This document shows positions 8,110 to 16,052 of a stretch of 64,000 bases of DNA, piece by piece. The DNA is from Rugosimonospora acidiphila (lineage in GTDB: Bacteria; Actinomycetota; Actinomycetes; Mycobacteriales; Micromonosporaceae). Positions within the stretch are counted from its first letter, which is position 1. The number at the start of each line of letters is the position of its first letter. Under the pieces are notes generated by a model. That model did not search any database. It was not told the DNA's origin and worked only from the letters and a program-made list of their open reading frames with translations. The stretch is taken from NCBI RefSeq assembly GCF_039543385.1, contig NZ_BAABJQ010000013.1:1-64000 (forward strand), written 5' to 3'. The position numbers and the translations under genes are program-made.

Positions 8110-8376
8110 TTACCCTCGGCCGTCGAGTGGTTCGTTGTCCAGCCCGATATCGGTGTCGAGGTCGAAGCCGGCCACCTCGTGCGGGCGGGGCACGGGGTGC
8201 GCCAGGTCGGCGGCGAGATCGTACCCGGCGAGCCCGGCGTCACGCGCCAGCTCGTCGTCCCGCCCGCCGCCGAGCCCCGGCTCGTCGGCGACGTCGCGGT
8301 GGTGCGGGTGGAGCCGGCCGGCGAGGTCGCGTAGGTGCCCGTGCCCGTCGTTGGCGCCGGATTCGGTGCTGCTCAT
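8110..8376 (-). CDS. Acidic hypothetical protein
   Basis: An 88-residue ORF, rich in Asp, Gly and His, with strongly GC-biased third positions as expected of real genes here. It ends in VAGFDLDTDIGLDNEPLDG. No signal peptide, membrane segment or known domain is visible. It lies 92 bp downstream of the PfkB gene on the same strand and could be a distal operon member. Its function is unknown. Confidence 0.5.
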   Translation of the reverse strand: MSSTESGANDGHGHLRDLAGRLHPHHRDVADEPGLGGGRDDELARDAGLAGYDLAADLAHPVPRPHEVAGFDLDTDIGLDNEPLDGRG

Positions 8377-8468
8377 GCCGCCATCGTGCTAGCCGCGCGG
8401 GTCATGCCGGCGAACCGGGGATGGCCAACCGGCGAACGCGCGGTGCGCCCGGGGGCGCACCGCCGGCG

Positions 8469-9410
8469 TCAGTTCCCGGCCGCCACCTCGAAGGCGTCGA
8501 TGTCGGCGGCGGTGGGTGCGGTGGCCGAGCCGTAGCGGGTGACCGAGATGGCCGCGCCCACCCCGGCCCGGCGCAGTGCTTCCGGCCAGTCGTACCCGGC
8601 GCCAAGCGCCGCGACCAGCACCCCCGTGTGCGCGTCCCCGGCCCCGGTGGTGTCGAGGGCGACCACCGCCGGCACGGGTACCCGCACCAGCCGGTCCGGC
8701 CGGTCCGCCTCGGCCGCCACGCTGGCCCGCGACCCCCGGCGCAGCACGATCCGCGCCCTCGCGGGCAGCCGGGCGGCCAGCGCGCGCACCGCCCCGGCCG
8801 GATCGCCGGCGCCGGCCAGCAGGGCGGTCTCGCGCCGGTTGAGGGTGAGCAGGCCGGTGCGGGCCAGCACGGCCGCCAACAGGTCGGCCGGGATCTCGTC
8901 GGCCACCGGCCCCGGGTCGAACACCAGCAGGGCTTCCTCGGGCAGGCCGTCCAGCCACCCGGCGATCGCCGGCCCGCTGTCGGGGTAGCACAGCTCGTAC
9001 CCGGAGACGTAGACCGCGTCGTCGGGGCGGGCGCTCACCCCGGCCAGCCGCGCGCCGGTGAGCATCGACTCGGCGCCCGGGCTGGTCACGAACGTCCGTT
9101 CGCCGTCCGGTTCGATCAGCGTCAGCGAGAACCCGGTGTCGGTGTCGGGATCGGGGTCGAGCAGCACCGGGATGCCGGCGGCGTCGAGGTCCTGGCGCAC
9201 CCGCGCGCCGAACGGCCCGACGCCGTGCCGGCCGGCCAGCGCCGCCGGCAGGCCGTTGCGCACCGCCGCGACCAGCACGTTGAACCCGCCGCCGGTCTGC
9301 ACGTCGGTGCGGGTGGCCAGCCGGTCCCCGCCGCGCTCGGGCAGCGACGGCACCGCCATCCGGACGTCCGCCAGCACGCTGCCCACCAGCAGCAGCCGGG
9401 CCGGCCTCAT
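8469..9410 (-). CDS. PfkB-family carbohydrate kinase
   Basis: A 313-residue ribokinase/PfkB kinase that should phosphorylate a sugar or nucleoside with ATP in the cytosol. It shows the N-terminal GG motif (TGGGFNVLVAA), the GPFG region, and the C-terminal anion-hole and catalytic signature DTTGAGDAHTG. Length is typical. Its ATG overlaps the stop of the upstream short ORF (ATGA), so translation is coupled. In many actinomycetes such kinases sit beside an ADP-ribosylglycohydrolase and a LacI regulator, and both are found here in some form. Substrate not deducible. Confidence 0.9.
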   Translation of the reverse strand: MRPARLLLVGSVLADVRMAVPSLPERGGDRLATRTDVQTGGGFNVLVAAVRNGLPAALAGRHGVGPFGARVRQDLDAAGIPVLLDPDPDTDTGFSLTLIEPDGERTFVTSPGAESMLTGARLAGVSARPDDAVYVSGYELCYPDSGPAIAGWLDGLPEEALLVFDPGPVADEIPADLLAAVLARTGLLTLNRRETALLAGAGDPAGAVRALAARLPARARIVLRRGSRASVAAEADRPDRLVRVPVPAVVALDTTGAGDAHTGVLVAALGAGYDWPEALRRAGVGAAISVTRYGSATAPTAADIDAFEVAAGN

Positions 9411-9703
9411 CGGTCGGCCCCCGCGTGGCGGGCCCCGCCGGCCAGCCCGGCCGTGCCCGCCACCGGCCGGCCGGCTGTGCCCGCCACCGGCCCGCCGGCC
9501 GGGCGCACCACCGGCCCGCCGGCCGGGACCGGGGCCGGCTTGGCGGCCGGGCGGAGCCCGAACGCGGCGTAGAGGCCCGCACTCACGCGCTCGCCGTCGG
9601 GTGCCGGTTCGACGCCCCGGGCCTCGATGCTGCCGGGCATGCCCAGGGCGTCGCCGATCGCCGGGCCCAGCCGGGCGCCGTACGCGCGGTCACGGACGGT
9701 CAT
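9407..9703 (-). pseudogene. Truncated ADP-ribosylglycohydrolase stub
   Basis: The 98-residue ORF starts like ADP-ribosylglycohydrolases (RAYGARLGPAIGDALGMP), which form a dinuclear Mg site from residues further on. After about 30 residues the similarity stops and the rest is low-complexity Gly/Pro/Ala sequence encoded by GC-rich repeats. The Mg-binding Asp clusters of a normal 300-residue enzyme are missing, so it cannot be active. It still has a good ribosome binding site and a 4-bp overlap with the kinase gene, so it may persist as a translated leader for the kinase. Internal deletion is the simplest explanation. Confidence 0.6.
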
Positions 9704-9976
9704 CGCAGTTCTCCCAAGGTCGTCTCCAGCCGGAAGTGGCCGGGGTCCGGTACGCGAGCGACCCGCTCGGCGACCTCCCGCGCCACCGGCGAGGAACACG
9801 GTGCGCGCGGTGTGCGGGAACGGTAAACCTTCGACCCCCGGTCGCCAAGGCCCGGACCTTCGCGCGGTCGTGGGCCGCGGGTGGGGAGAGCGTTTCTCGG
9901 CCGTTCGGCCGGGGCTTCCGGCTGGGCGGACGGGTGGCCCGCCCCGGGGCTTGACGGTGCGGGTGAGGCCGGGCTA

Positions 9977-10036
9977 ATTTGCTGACACGAAACAGCAAAT
10001 CAATCAGTGCGAGGGCTGACCCGATTGCTGACACGA
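9977..10036. promoter_or_regulatory. Candidate LacI operator region with repeated TTGCTGACACGA
   Basis: A perfect inverted repeat ATTTGCTG-8-CAGCAAAT spans 9977-10000. Its core TTGCTGACACGA (9979-9990) is repeated at 10025-10036, 46 bp downstream. Both lie between the kinase operon and the divergent LacI gene, the second 17 bp before its start. They look like paired operators for autoregulation. Confidence 0.55.
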
Positions 10037-10052
10037 GCTAGCTGAGGTTGTC

Positions 10053-11102
10053 TTGCCAGTGCCAGGTCACGCCGGACCGCCGACTCAGGCGGACGTTGCC
10101 CACCACGCCGGGGTGTCGCGGGCCGTCGTCTCGGCGGTCATCAACGATCGCGCCCGGGATCAGCGGATCTCCGCCGAGACCGAGCAACGGGTCCGCGACG
10201 CGGTCCGGGAGTTGGGCTATGTCGCCAACCTGGCGGCCCGCAGCCTCAAGGGCATGCGCAAGCGCATCCTCGGGGTGCACACCTTCGAGTCGGTGTTCCC
10301 CATCGCGCGCCGGGACTTCTACCACGAGTTCCTGACCGGGGTCGAGGAGCAGGCGGTGATCGAGGGGCATGACCTGCTGCTGTTCACCTCGGCCGAGGGC
10401 TCCGACGGGCGGCGCAAGCTGTACACGAACGGTTCGAACCGGCTGACCGCGGCGGACGGGGCGGTCCTGCTCGGTGTGACCGACGACCACTCCGACCTGT
10501 TCCGGCTCAGCCAGGAGCGGTACCCGTTCGTCTACATCGGCCGGCGCGACGTGCACGGCGCCGACATCGCCTGGGTGGGCCCCGACTACGCGACGGCCGC
10601 CCGCGACGCGGTGGCCCGGCTCGTGGCTCACGGGCACCGCACCATCGCCTACGTCGGGTACCCGCAGGCCCAGGAGGCCAGGGCCGACCGGGAGGCCGGG
10701 TACCGGGCCGGCTGCCGGGCGGCCGGGATCCCGCCGCTGTCGCTGCTGGTGAACCTGGAGGACCTGAGCCGGGAGTGGTTCGACCTCGCGCTGGCCACCG
10801 GCGTGACCGCGCTGGTCGTCGAGTTGGAGTCGTTCGCGAATCAGATCGCCGCGTGCGCGGCGGCCCGCGATCTGTCCATTCCGGCCGACCTGTCGGTGGT
10901 GGCGCTGGGCGGCACCGAATCGGGGCCGGTCAGCGAACGGAAATGGAGCTGTGTCGGCCTTCCCCGACGGGCGGTTGGCCGGGCGGCGGTCAGTTTACTG
11001 GTGGCCATGCTCGACGCGCCGGACGAGCCGTTCGACCACCAGATTCTGCTGCCGTGTACGCCGCCCGACGAATCGACTATCGCGCCCTCTCCCGCGTCCT
11101 AG
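10053..11102 (+). CDS. LacI-family transcriptional regulator
   Basis: A 349-residue LacI-type regulator. The N-terminal helix-turn-helix reads TQADVAHHAGVSRAVVSAVI (residues 11-30), followed by the hinge region and a periplasmic-binding-protein-like sugar-sensing domain ending near residue 340. The TTG start at 10053 is chosen because the DNA-binding domain begins at once and no better codon exists nearby. It lies between the divergent kinase operon and, through the StrR-type gene, the sugar transporter operon, and may control either. The repeated TTGCTGACACGA upstream is the likely operator. The effector sugar is unknown. Confidence 0.87.
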   Translation: MPVPGHAGPPTQADVAHHAGVSRAVVSAVINDRARDQRISAETEQRVRDAVRELGYVANLAARSLKGMRKRILGVHTFESVFPIARRDFYHEFLTGVEEQAVIEGHDLLLFTSAEGSDGRRKLYTNGSNRLTAADGAVLLGVTDDHSDLFRLSQERYPFVYIGRRDVHGADIAWVGPDYATAARDAVARLVAHGHRTIAYVGYPQAQEARADREAGYRAGCRAAGIPPLSLLVNLEDLSREWFDLALATGVTALVVELESFANQIAACAAARDLSIPADLSVVALGGTESGPVSERKWSCVGLPRRAVGRAAVSLLVAMLDAPDEPFDHQILLPCTPPDESTIAPSPAS

Positions 11103-11155
11103 CGGAGGGGACCGATTCTCCACCGAGTCTGACCTCTGTGGTCCTAAGGGGTGCC

Positions 11156-12139
11156 ATGAACGAGCACGCGCAGCGCCGGGCCGGCGCGGACGGGAATGGT
11201 GAGATTGCCGCCGTACCCATCGAGAAGTTGCTTCCCGCCGACTCGCCGCGGCTTTCCGGAGTGGACGCGCGGCACGCCGCGTCGCTGGCCGACTCGGGGG
11301 CGGAACTGCCACCAATTCTCGTGCGGCGGCGCGACCTTCGGGTCATCGACGGCATGCACCGGCTGGCCGCGGCGCGGCTGCTGCGGCGCGACACCATCGA
11401 GGTCCGGTTCTTCGACGGCGACGACCACGACGCGTTCGTCCTGGCGGTGGAGCTCAACGTCGCGCAGGGCCTGCCGTTGAGCCTGGCCGACCGGCAGGCC
11501 GCGGTGGCCCGCATCCTGGCGACGCGCCCGCAGGTCTCGGACCGGTGGATCGCCGAGATCGCCGGCCTCGCGCCCGGCACCGTGGGCGCCATCCGGCGGC
11601 GCGACTCCGCCGGCCCGGCGGAGGTCGGCGCGCGGATCGGCCGGGATGGCCGGGTGCGCCCGGTGGACAGCACCGAGGGCCGGCGCATCGCCAGCGAGGT
11701 GGTGGCTCGGCGCCCGGACGCTTCGCTGCGGGAGATCGCGCGGACGGCGGGGATTTCCCCGGCGACGGCGCGCGACGTGCGGGAGCGGATGCGGCGCGGG
11801 GACGATCCCGTGCGACCACGGCGGCGCGGCGACCAGCACGCCGCGAAACGGTGCCCGACGTGCGGCGGCGGCGCGCACGCCGGCCGGTGCCGCGACCGGC
11901 GTGACCTGTCGTCGCTGCTGGAGACCCTGGCCAGGGATCCCTCGCTGCGCTTCAACGAGTCCGGGCGGACCATGCTGCGCTGGCTGCATGCCCGGGCCGA
12001 CAGCCTGGACAGCTGGGAGAGCATGGCGGGCAAGATACCGATTAATTGCGCGTACTCATTCGCCGAACTGGCCTTCGGCTGCGCCCAGGAATGGATGGCG
12101 TTCGCCGAGAAACTGCAGGAACGACTGAACGCCGCCTGA
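11156..12139 (+). CDS. StrR-family (ParB-like) transcriptional activator
   Basis: A 327-residue protein that follows StrR, the streptomycin-cluster activator, closely. It has a ParB-like N-domain (LPPILVRRRDLRVIDGMHRL; RFFDGDDHDAFVLAVELN), a helix-turn-helix (about 128-148), then GARIGRDGRVRPVDSTEGR and a second helix-turn-helix-like segment (about 192-211). An inserted CPTCGG...C segment (233-245) could bind metal. StrR, NovG and Bbr activate antibiotic clusters by binding long inverted repeats; here no biosynthetic genes are adjacent. An AGGGG ribosome binding site precedes the ATG. Its neighbour downstream is a carbohydrate transporter operon, with a StrR-type site between them. Confidence 0.87.
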   Translation: MNEHAQRRAGADGNGEIAAVPIEKLLPADSPRLSGVDARHAASLADSGAELPPILVRRRDLRVIDGMHRLAAARLLRRDTIEVRFFDGDDHDAFVLAVELNVAQGLPLSLADRQAAVARILATRPQVSDRWIAEIAGLAPGTVGAIRRRDSAGPAEVGARIGRDGRVRPVDSTEGRRIASEVVARRPDASLREIARTAGISPATARDVRERMRRGDDPVRPRRRGDQHAAKRCPTCGGGAHAGRCRDRRDLSSLLETLARDPSLRFNESGRTMLRWLHARADSLDSWESMAGKIPINCAYSFAELAFGCAQEWMAFAEKLQERLNAA

Positions 12140-12150
12140 TATCGCACCGC

Positions 12151-12179
12151 GTTCAGCTGACCATTTTCCACAGTTGAAC
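12151..12179. promoter_or_regulatory. Candidate StrR-type binding site
   Basis: GTTCAGCTG and CAGTTGAAC form an inverted repeat with one mismatch, separated by exactly 11 bp. The known StrR site is GTTCGACTG-N11-CAGTCGAAC, so arm sequence, order and spacing agree. It starts 12 bp after the StrR-family gene and about 130 bp before the promoter of the sugar operon, a typical upstream activator position. Confidence 0.65.
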
Positions 12180-12308
12180 AACCCCGCCCCATCGCCTGCT
12201 GGTCGTCCCGGTGGGCGCTCGGGCCTGCCCTTATAGCCACACGACCGGGTCGCGCGGCGGATCCTGGGCGCCCCGGAATTGTTCATCGGAAATCGACCGT
12301 ACGCGTTA

Positions 12309-12336
12309 TTGACACCTCAAGATCCCGAGTTATAAC
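12309..12336 (+). promoter_or_regulatory. Sigma70-type promoter of the sugar-transport operon
   Basis: TTGACA (12309-12314) and TATAAC (12331-12336) are separated by 16 bp, an unusually good housekeeping promoter in a local AT-rich patch. It predicts a transcript start near 12343 and a leader of about 125 bases before the solute-binding-protein gene. Confidence 0.6.
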
Positions 12337-12393
12337 GTCCCCGCAACACGCCATTCATCTCGCGAGTACAAGCCGAAATTCCTTCCCGCGCCG

Positions 12394-12429
12394 ACCCGGC
12401 GCCGTCGTGGAAGCGACGGCGCACCGGGT
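12394..12429 (+). other. Stable hairpin in the operon leader
   Basis: ACCCGG-CGCCGTCG, a 6-base loop, then CGACGGCG, a two-base bulge and CCGGGT form a 14-bp stem. It lies in the predicted 5' leader, 39 bases before the ATG. It may stabilise or attenuate the message; no riboswitch family is recognised. Confidence 0.5.
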
Positions 12430-12468
12430 AGCGCAATTTCCCGCGGATATCACGAAGAAGGGATCACC

Positions 12469-14082
12469 ATGACCAGCGACGTCAGGCTGGATTCACTGGG
12501 CCCCGCGCAGGGGCGAGCGCCGAGCCGGCGGGAGTTCCTGACCCGCGTCGTGGCCGGCGCCCTGGCCGTGCCCGCGCTCGGCGGTGTACTGGCCGCGTGC
12601 ACCGACAACGGTGGCGGATTCGACAAGAGCAGCAGCGGCGGCGGCTCGACCGGCGCCGGGAAGAAATTCACCGGCCAGCTGGTCATCAGCACCGTCATCA
12701 ACCCGCCCAAGGCGGCTCAGCAGGCGCTCACGGACGCCTACAAGAAGGTCCAGCCCGGCGTCGAACTGGTCTGGGAGACCCAGGACTTCAGCGGCTCGGA
12801 CGCTTACACCCAGTTCCTGACCACCCAGCTGGCGGCCAAGAGCCCGCGCCCCGACTTCGTCAGCGGCGTGTACGCCAAGACCTACAGCGGTTACGTCGAC
12901 CTCGACCAGTACCGCCAGACCACCGACCCGTACACCAAACAGCCGTGGGGCCAGGACATCAACTTCGACCTCGGCGGTTCGCGCAACGCGCTCGGCCAGC
13001 TGTACCAGGCGTCCACCGCCGTGTCGCACTACAACTGGATCTACAACCAGGACATGTTCGGCAAGGCCGGCGTGCAGCCGCCGACCACCTGGGACGAGTT
13101 CGTCGACGTGTGCGCCAAGCTCAAGGCGGCCGGCATCACCCCGGTGGCGGCGAACTTCCAGTGGATCGTCCCGCAGTGGCTCACCGAGATCTACTTCGAC
13201 CAGTACCACGTGGACTGGGTGCAGACCGTGCGCGCCCAGAAGGGTGACTGGAACTACGACCCGACCCTGGACGGCAAATTCGCCTACGACCCCAACGACG
13301 GCAACATCCACGCCAAGTACACCTACAGCCCGCAGCGGTTCTGGAAGGGCATCAAGGACCAGACGCTGCGCTTCGACACCCCCGAGATGGCCGAACTGGT
13401 GGCCAACCTCGCGAAGGTGTTCCCGAAGTACGCCACGAGTGACTTCTTCGTGATGGCCGACCCGTACCCGTCGCTGCTCAAGAGCCAGGCGGCGATGATC
13501 CTCGCCGACCCGCAGGTGACGATGAAGACCCTCGCGTCCGACTTCAAGTCGAACTCCGCGTCCCCGTTCACCCCGGCCACGTTCGAGGGCCCCGCCATGC
13601 AGAGCTCCCTCGTGAAGTGCAAGCCACGGGCGATCGAGCCCAAGGGCGGCGACTACGTCAGCATCATCAAGAAGGACAGCCAGCAGACCGCGATGGCCGT
13701 CGACTTCGCGATGTTCTGGCTGTCCAAGGCGGGCTACCAGCCCTACCTGAACGGCGAGATCCAGGCCGGGCTGGCCGTCGGCACCTCGGACATCAGCGGC
13801 CTGACCTTCCCGGCGGCGATCGAGCAGCAGAACAAGTCCATCACGTTCGTAGGCAACGCGGAGGTCGTGTACAACCAGGCCTGGACGGCGGGCGCCGACC
13901 CGACGTCAAAGGCCGACCTGCAGGGGATGCTCAAGGACGTGCTGCAGGGCAAGCTGGCGCCGCAGGCGTACGCGACCGGGCTGCAGAAGTACTTCCAGGA
14001 CAACTTCGACAAGCTGATCGCCAAGTTGTCGCTGACCGAGGACGACATCGCCAACCCGTCCCGCCGGCCGAGCGCGGCGTAG
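12469..14082 (+). CDS. Extracellular solute-binding lipoprotein (family 1, ABC sugar uptake)
   Basis: A 537-residue substrate-binding protein. The N-terminus has a twin-arginine motif (RREFL, residues 20-24), a hydrophobic stretch, and a lipobox LAAC with Cys44, so it should be a Tat-exported, lipid-anchored protein on the outer face of the membrane. The mature part has family-1 features (TWDEFVDVCAKLKAAGITPV, aromatic-rich binding region WIVPQWLTEIYFDQYH). Length is slightly above average. It is the first gene of the transport operon; the next start follows the stop by 2 bp. The ligand is probably an oligosaccharide, judged by the hydrolases downstream. Confidence 0.9.
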   Translation: MTSDVRLDSLGPAQGRAPSRREFLTRVVAGALAVPALGGVLAACTDNGGGFDKSSSGGGSTGAGKKFTGQLVISTVINPPKAAQQALTDAYKKVQPGVELVWETQDFSGSDAYTQFLTTQLAAKSPRPDFVSGVYAKTYSGYVDLDQYRQTTDPYTKQPWGQDINFDLGGSRNALGQLYQASTAVSHYNWIYNQDMFGKAGVQPPTTWDEFVDVCAKLKAAGITPVAANFQWIVPQWLTEIYFDQYHVDWVQTVRAQKGDWNYDPTLDGKFAYDPNDGNIHAKYTYSPQRFWKGIKDQTLRFDTPEMAELVANLAKVFPKYATSDFFVMADPYPSLLKSQAAMILADPQVTMKTLASDFKSNSASPFTPATFEGPAMQSSLVKCKPRAIEPKGGDYVSIIKKDSQQTAMAVDFAMFWLSKAGYQPYLNGEIQAGLAVGTSDISGLTFPAAIEQQNKSITFVGNAEVVYNQAWTAGADPTSKADLQGMLKDVLQGKLAPQAYATGLQKYFQDNFDKLIAKLSLTEDDIANPSRRPSAA

Positions 14083-14084
14083 CC

Positions 14085-16052
14085 ATGGGGAGGGGAAGGC
14101 TCTGGCTGCTGGCCGCGGCGGCGGTGGTCGTCGCCGCGGCCGGCAACGCCGGGTTCGCCACCGCGTACGGGTCGGGCGGGTCGGACCTGCGATCGGCCCG
14201 GCCGGCGGCGGTCACTGGCGTCGCCGACGCGGTCGCGGTGGACCCGTCCACCACGCTGGTCGCCACCCTGGGCGACCAGGTGGCGCTGGTGCGGGACGGG
14301 CGGGTGGTGGCCCGGCAGGCGCTGGATGCCACGGTGGGTGGCGTCGCGGCCTCGGCCGACGGTTCGACCTACTACGCGGGTACGTCGCTGGGCACCGTGT
14401 ACACATTGGACGGTAGTCTGCACCCGACCGTCGCCCTGCGGGTGCCCGACGCGGTCGCAGGGCTTCGGGTGGCGTCCGACGGCGCAGTGGTGGTCGCGCA
14501 CGGTTCCGGCGCGTTCGGCCAGAACTCCACTGTGGACGTCTACCCGGCCGGTGCCGCCACGGCGTCGGCCGTCGCGCGGGTCGGCGCGAGCGTCAACGGC
14601 CTGGACGCGGCCGGCGGCACGGCCGTGTACGGCACGCTGGCCGCCCAGGTCGGCGAGCTGACCCTGGACGGTGGCGGGAAGCAAGCCTGGCAGGTCACGC
14701 TCCCGCAGCCGGTCACCAGCGTCGCCGCGGTACCGTCCCGGGGCTGGGTGCTGGCCGGCGACTCCAGCGGCCGGCTCAACCTGCTCGACGACCACGGCTC
14801 GGTGTCGGGCTCGGTCGCCGTCGGCCCGTACCCCCTCACCACCGTCGCCTACGATCCCGCCCACGACGAGATCCTCACCGGCGACCAGCACGGCACCTTG
14901 CGGATCCTGGACGACTCGGGGCGCGTGCTGGTGACCAGCCAGCTGGCCAACTCCCCGCTGCGCGCGATCGTCGCGACGCGGCGCGGCGACTACCTGGCCG
15001 TGCCGCAGAGCGGGGTGTGGTCCACTGTGGACACCGGGGCCGCCCGGGCCGCGTACCGTGCGCAGCGGCTGCGGCCGTGGTGGATAGCGTTCGACGCGGT
15101 ACTGGTGGTCGGGCTGCTGGTGCTGCTGGGGCTGACCGGTCGACGCCGCGCCGGCCTGGCCCGCACGGGCCGGCGGGTCTGGCGCAACCGGCTGGCCTAC
15201 CTGATGGTGGCGCCGACCGTGCTGGTGGTGGCCGGGCTCACCTTCTACCCGGCGGTGACCGCGTTCTACTACTCGTTCACCAACTTCAGCCTCAGCGCGG
15301 TCACCGAGTGGGTGGGCCTGTCCAACTACCGCACCATCTTCACCGGCGACACCTACTTCTGGGTCGGCGTGAAGAACATGGCCATCGTCACGGGCTTCAG
15401 CCTGCTCAAGACCGTGACGGTGCCGCTGCTCGCCGCCGAGCTGGTGTTCTGGCTGCGCAACGCGATCCACCAGTACGTGTTCCGGACCCTGTTCGTGCTC
15501 TCGGCGGTGGTGCCCACGCTGGTCATCACGCTGCTGTGGAAGCAGGTCTTCGACCCGTACGGGCTGATCAACTCGCTGCTGTCGGCGGTGGGGCTGGACA
15601 GTTGGCGGCACGCGTGGCTGGGCGACGAGGCGACCGCGCTGTGGTCGGTCATCGGGGCGGGCTTCCCGTACCTGACCGCGTTCCCGTTCCTCATCTTCCT
15701 CGGCGGTCTGCTGACCATCAACCGCGAAATCTACGAGTCCGCGGCCATCGACGGGGCGGGCCGGTTCCGGCGCTTCGTCCACGTGGACCTGGCCCACCTG
15801 CGACCCCAACTGCGGATTGTGGGGTTCCTGGGCCTGGTCGGCACCGTCGAGAACTTCGCCTCCATCTTCATCCTCACCAACGGTGGGCCGGGCGACGCCA
15901 CCGAGGTTCCAGCGCTGGAGATGTACACCCGGATCGGCTCCGGCGACCTGGGCTACGCGTCCGCGATAGGCGTGATCCTGTTCGCGGTCATCGTGGCGGC
16001 GACCATGTTCATCCTGCGGTTCCGCCGCTCGGCCATGGAGGTTGACGCGTGA
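14085..16052 (+). CDS. ABC sugar permease (MalF type) with N-terminal beta-propeller domain
   Basis: This 655-residue protein joins two units. Residues 5-25 form a first membrane helix. Residues 45-315 contain about seven repeats of the form VxAVPSRGWVLAGDSSGRLNL or DEILTGDQHGTLRIL, as in WD40/PQQ-type beta-propellers. After a second helix (333-350) comes a normal MalF-type permease (368-655) with the EAA loop EIYESAAIDGAGRFRRF (549-565) that docks the ATPase. The topology puts the propeller outside the membrane, next to the substrate-binding lipoprotein. Ordinary MalF proteins are about 300 residues. The stop overlaps the next start (GTGA). No ATPase gene follows, so a shared MsiK-like ATPase is assumed. 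Confidence 0.88.
   Translation: MGRGRLWLLAAAAVVVAAAGNAGFATAYGSGGSDLRSARPAAVTGVADAVAVDPSTTLVATLGDQVALVRDGRVVARQALDATVGGVAASADGSTYYAGTSLGTVYTLDGSLHPTVALRVPDAVAGLRVASDGAVVVAHGSGAFGQNSTVDVYPAGAATASAVARVGASVNGLDAAGGTAVYGTLAAQVGELTLDGGGKQAWQVTLPQPVTSVAAVPSRGWVLAGDSSGRLNLLDDHGSVSGSVAVGPYPLTTVAYDPAHDEILTGDQHGTLRILDDSGRVLVTSQLANSPLRAIVATRRGDYLAVPQSGVWSTVDTGAARAAYRAQRLRPWWIAFDAVLVVGLLVLLGLTGRRRAGLARTGRRVWRNRLAYLMVAPTVLVVAGLTFYPAVTAFYYSFTNFSLSAVTEWVGLSNYRTIFTGDTYFWVGVKNMAIVTGFSLLKTVTVPLLAAELVFWLRNAIHQYVFRTLFVLSAVVPTLVITLLWKQVFDPYGLINSLLSAVGLDSWRHAWLGDEATALWSVIGAGFPYLTAFPFLIFLGGLLTINREIYESAAIDGAGRFRRFVHVDLAHLRPQLRIVGFLGLVGTVENFASIFILTNGGPGDATEVPALEMYTRIGSGDLGYASAIGVILFAVIVAATMFILRFRRSAMEVDA

Noticed and set aside
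10775..11155. Upstream extension of the StrR-family ORF into the LacI gene
   Set aside because: Homology to StrR begins after the ATG at 11156, which has an AGGGG site; the extension is only an overlapping frame of the LacI gene.
11156..12139. StrR-family protein as a chromosome-partitioning ParB
   Set aside because: There is no adjacent parA, and the complete length follows StrR-type activators rather than ParB.
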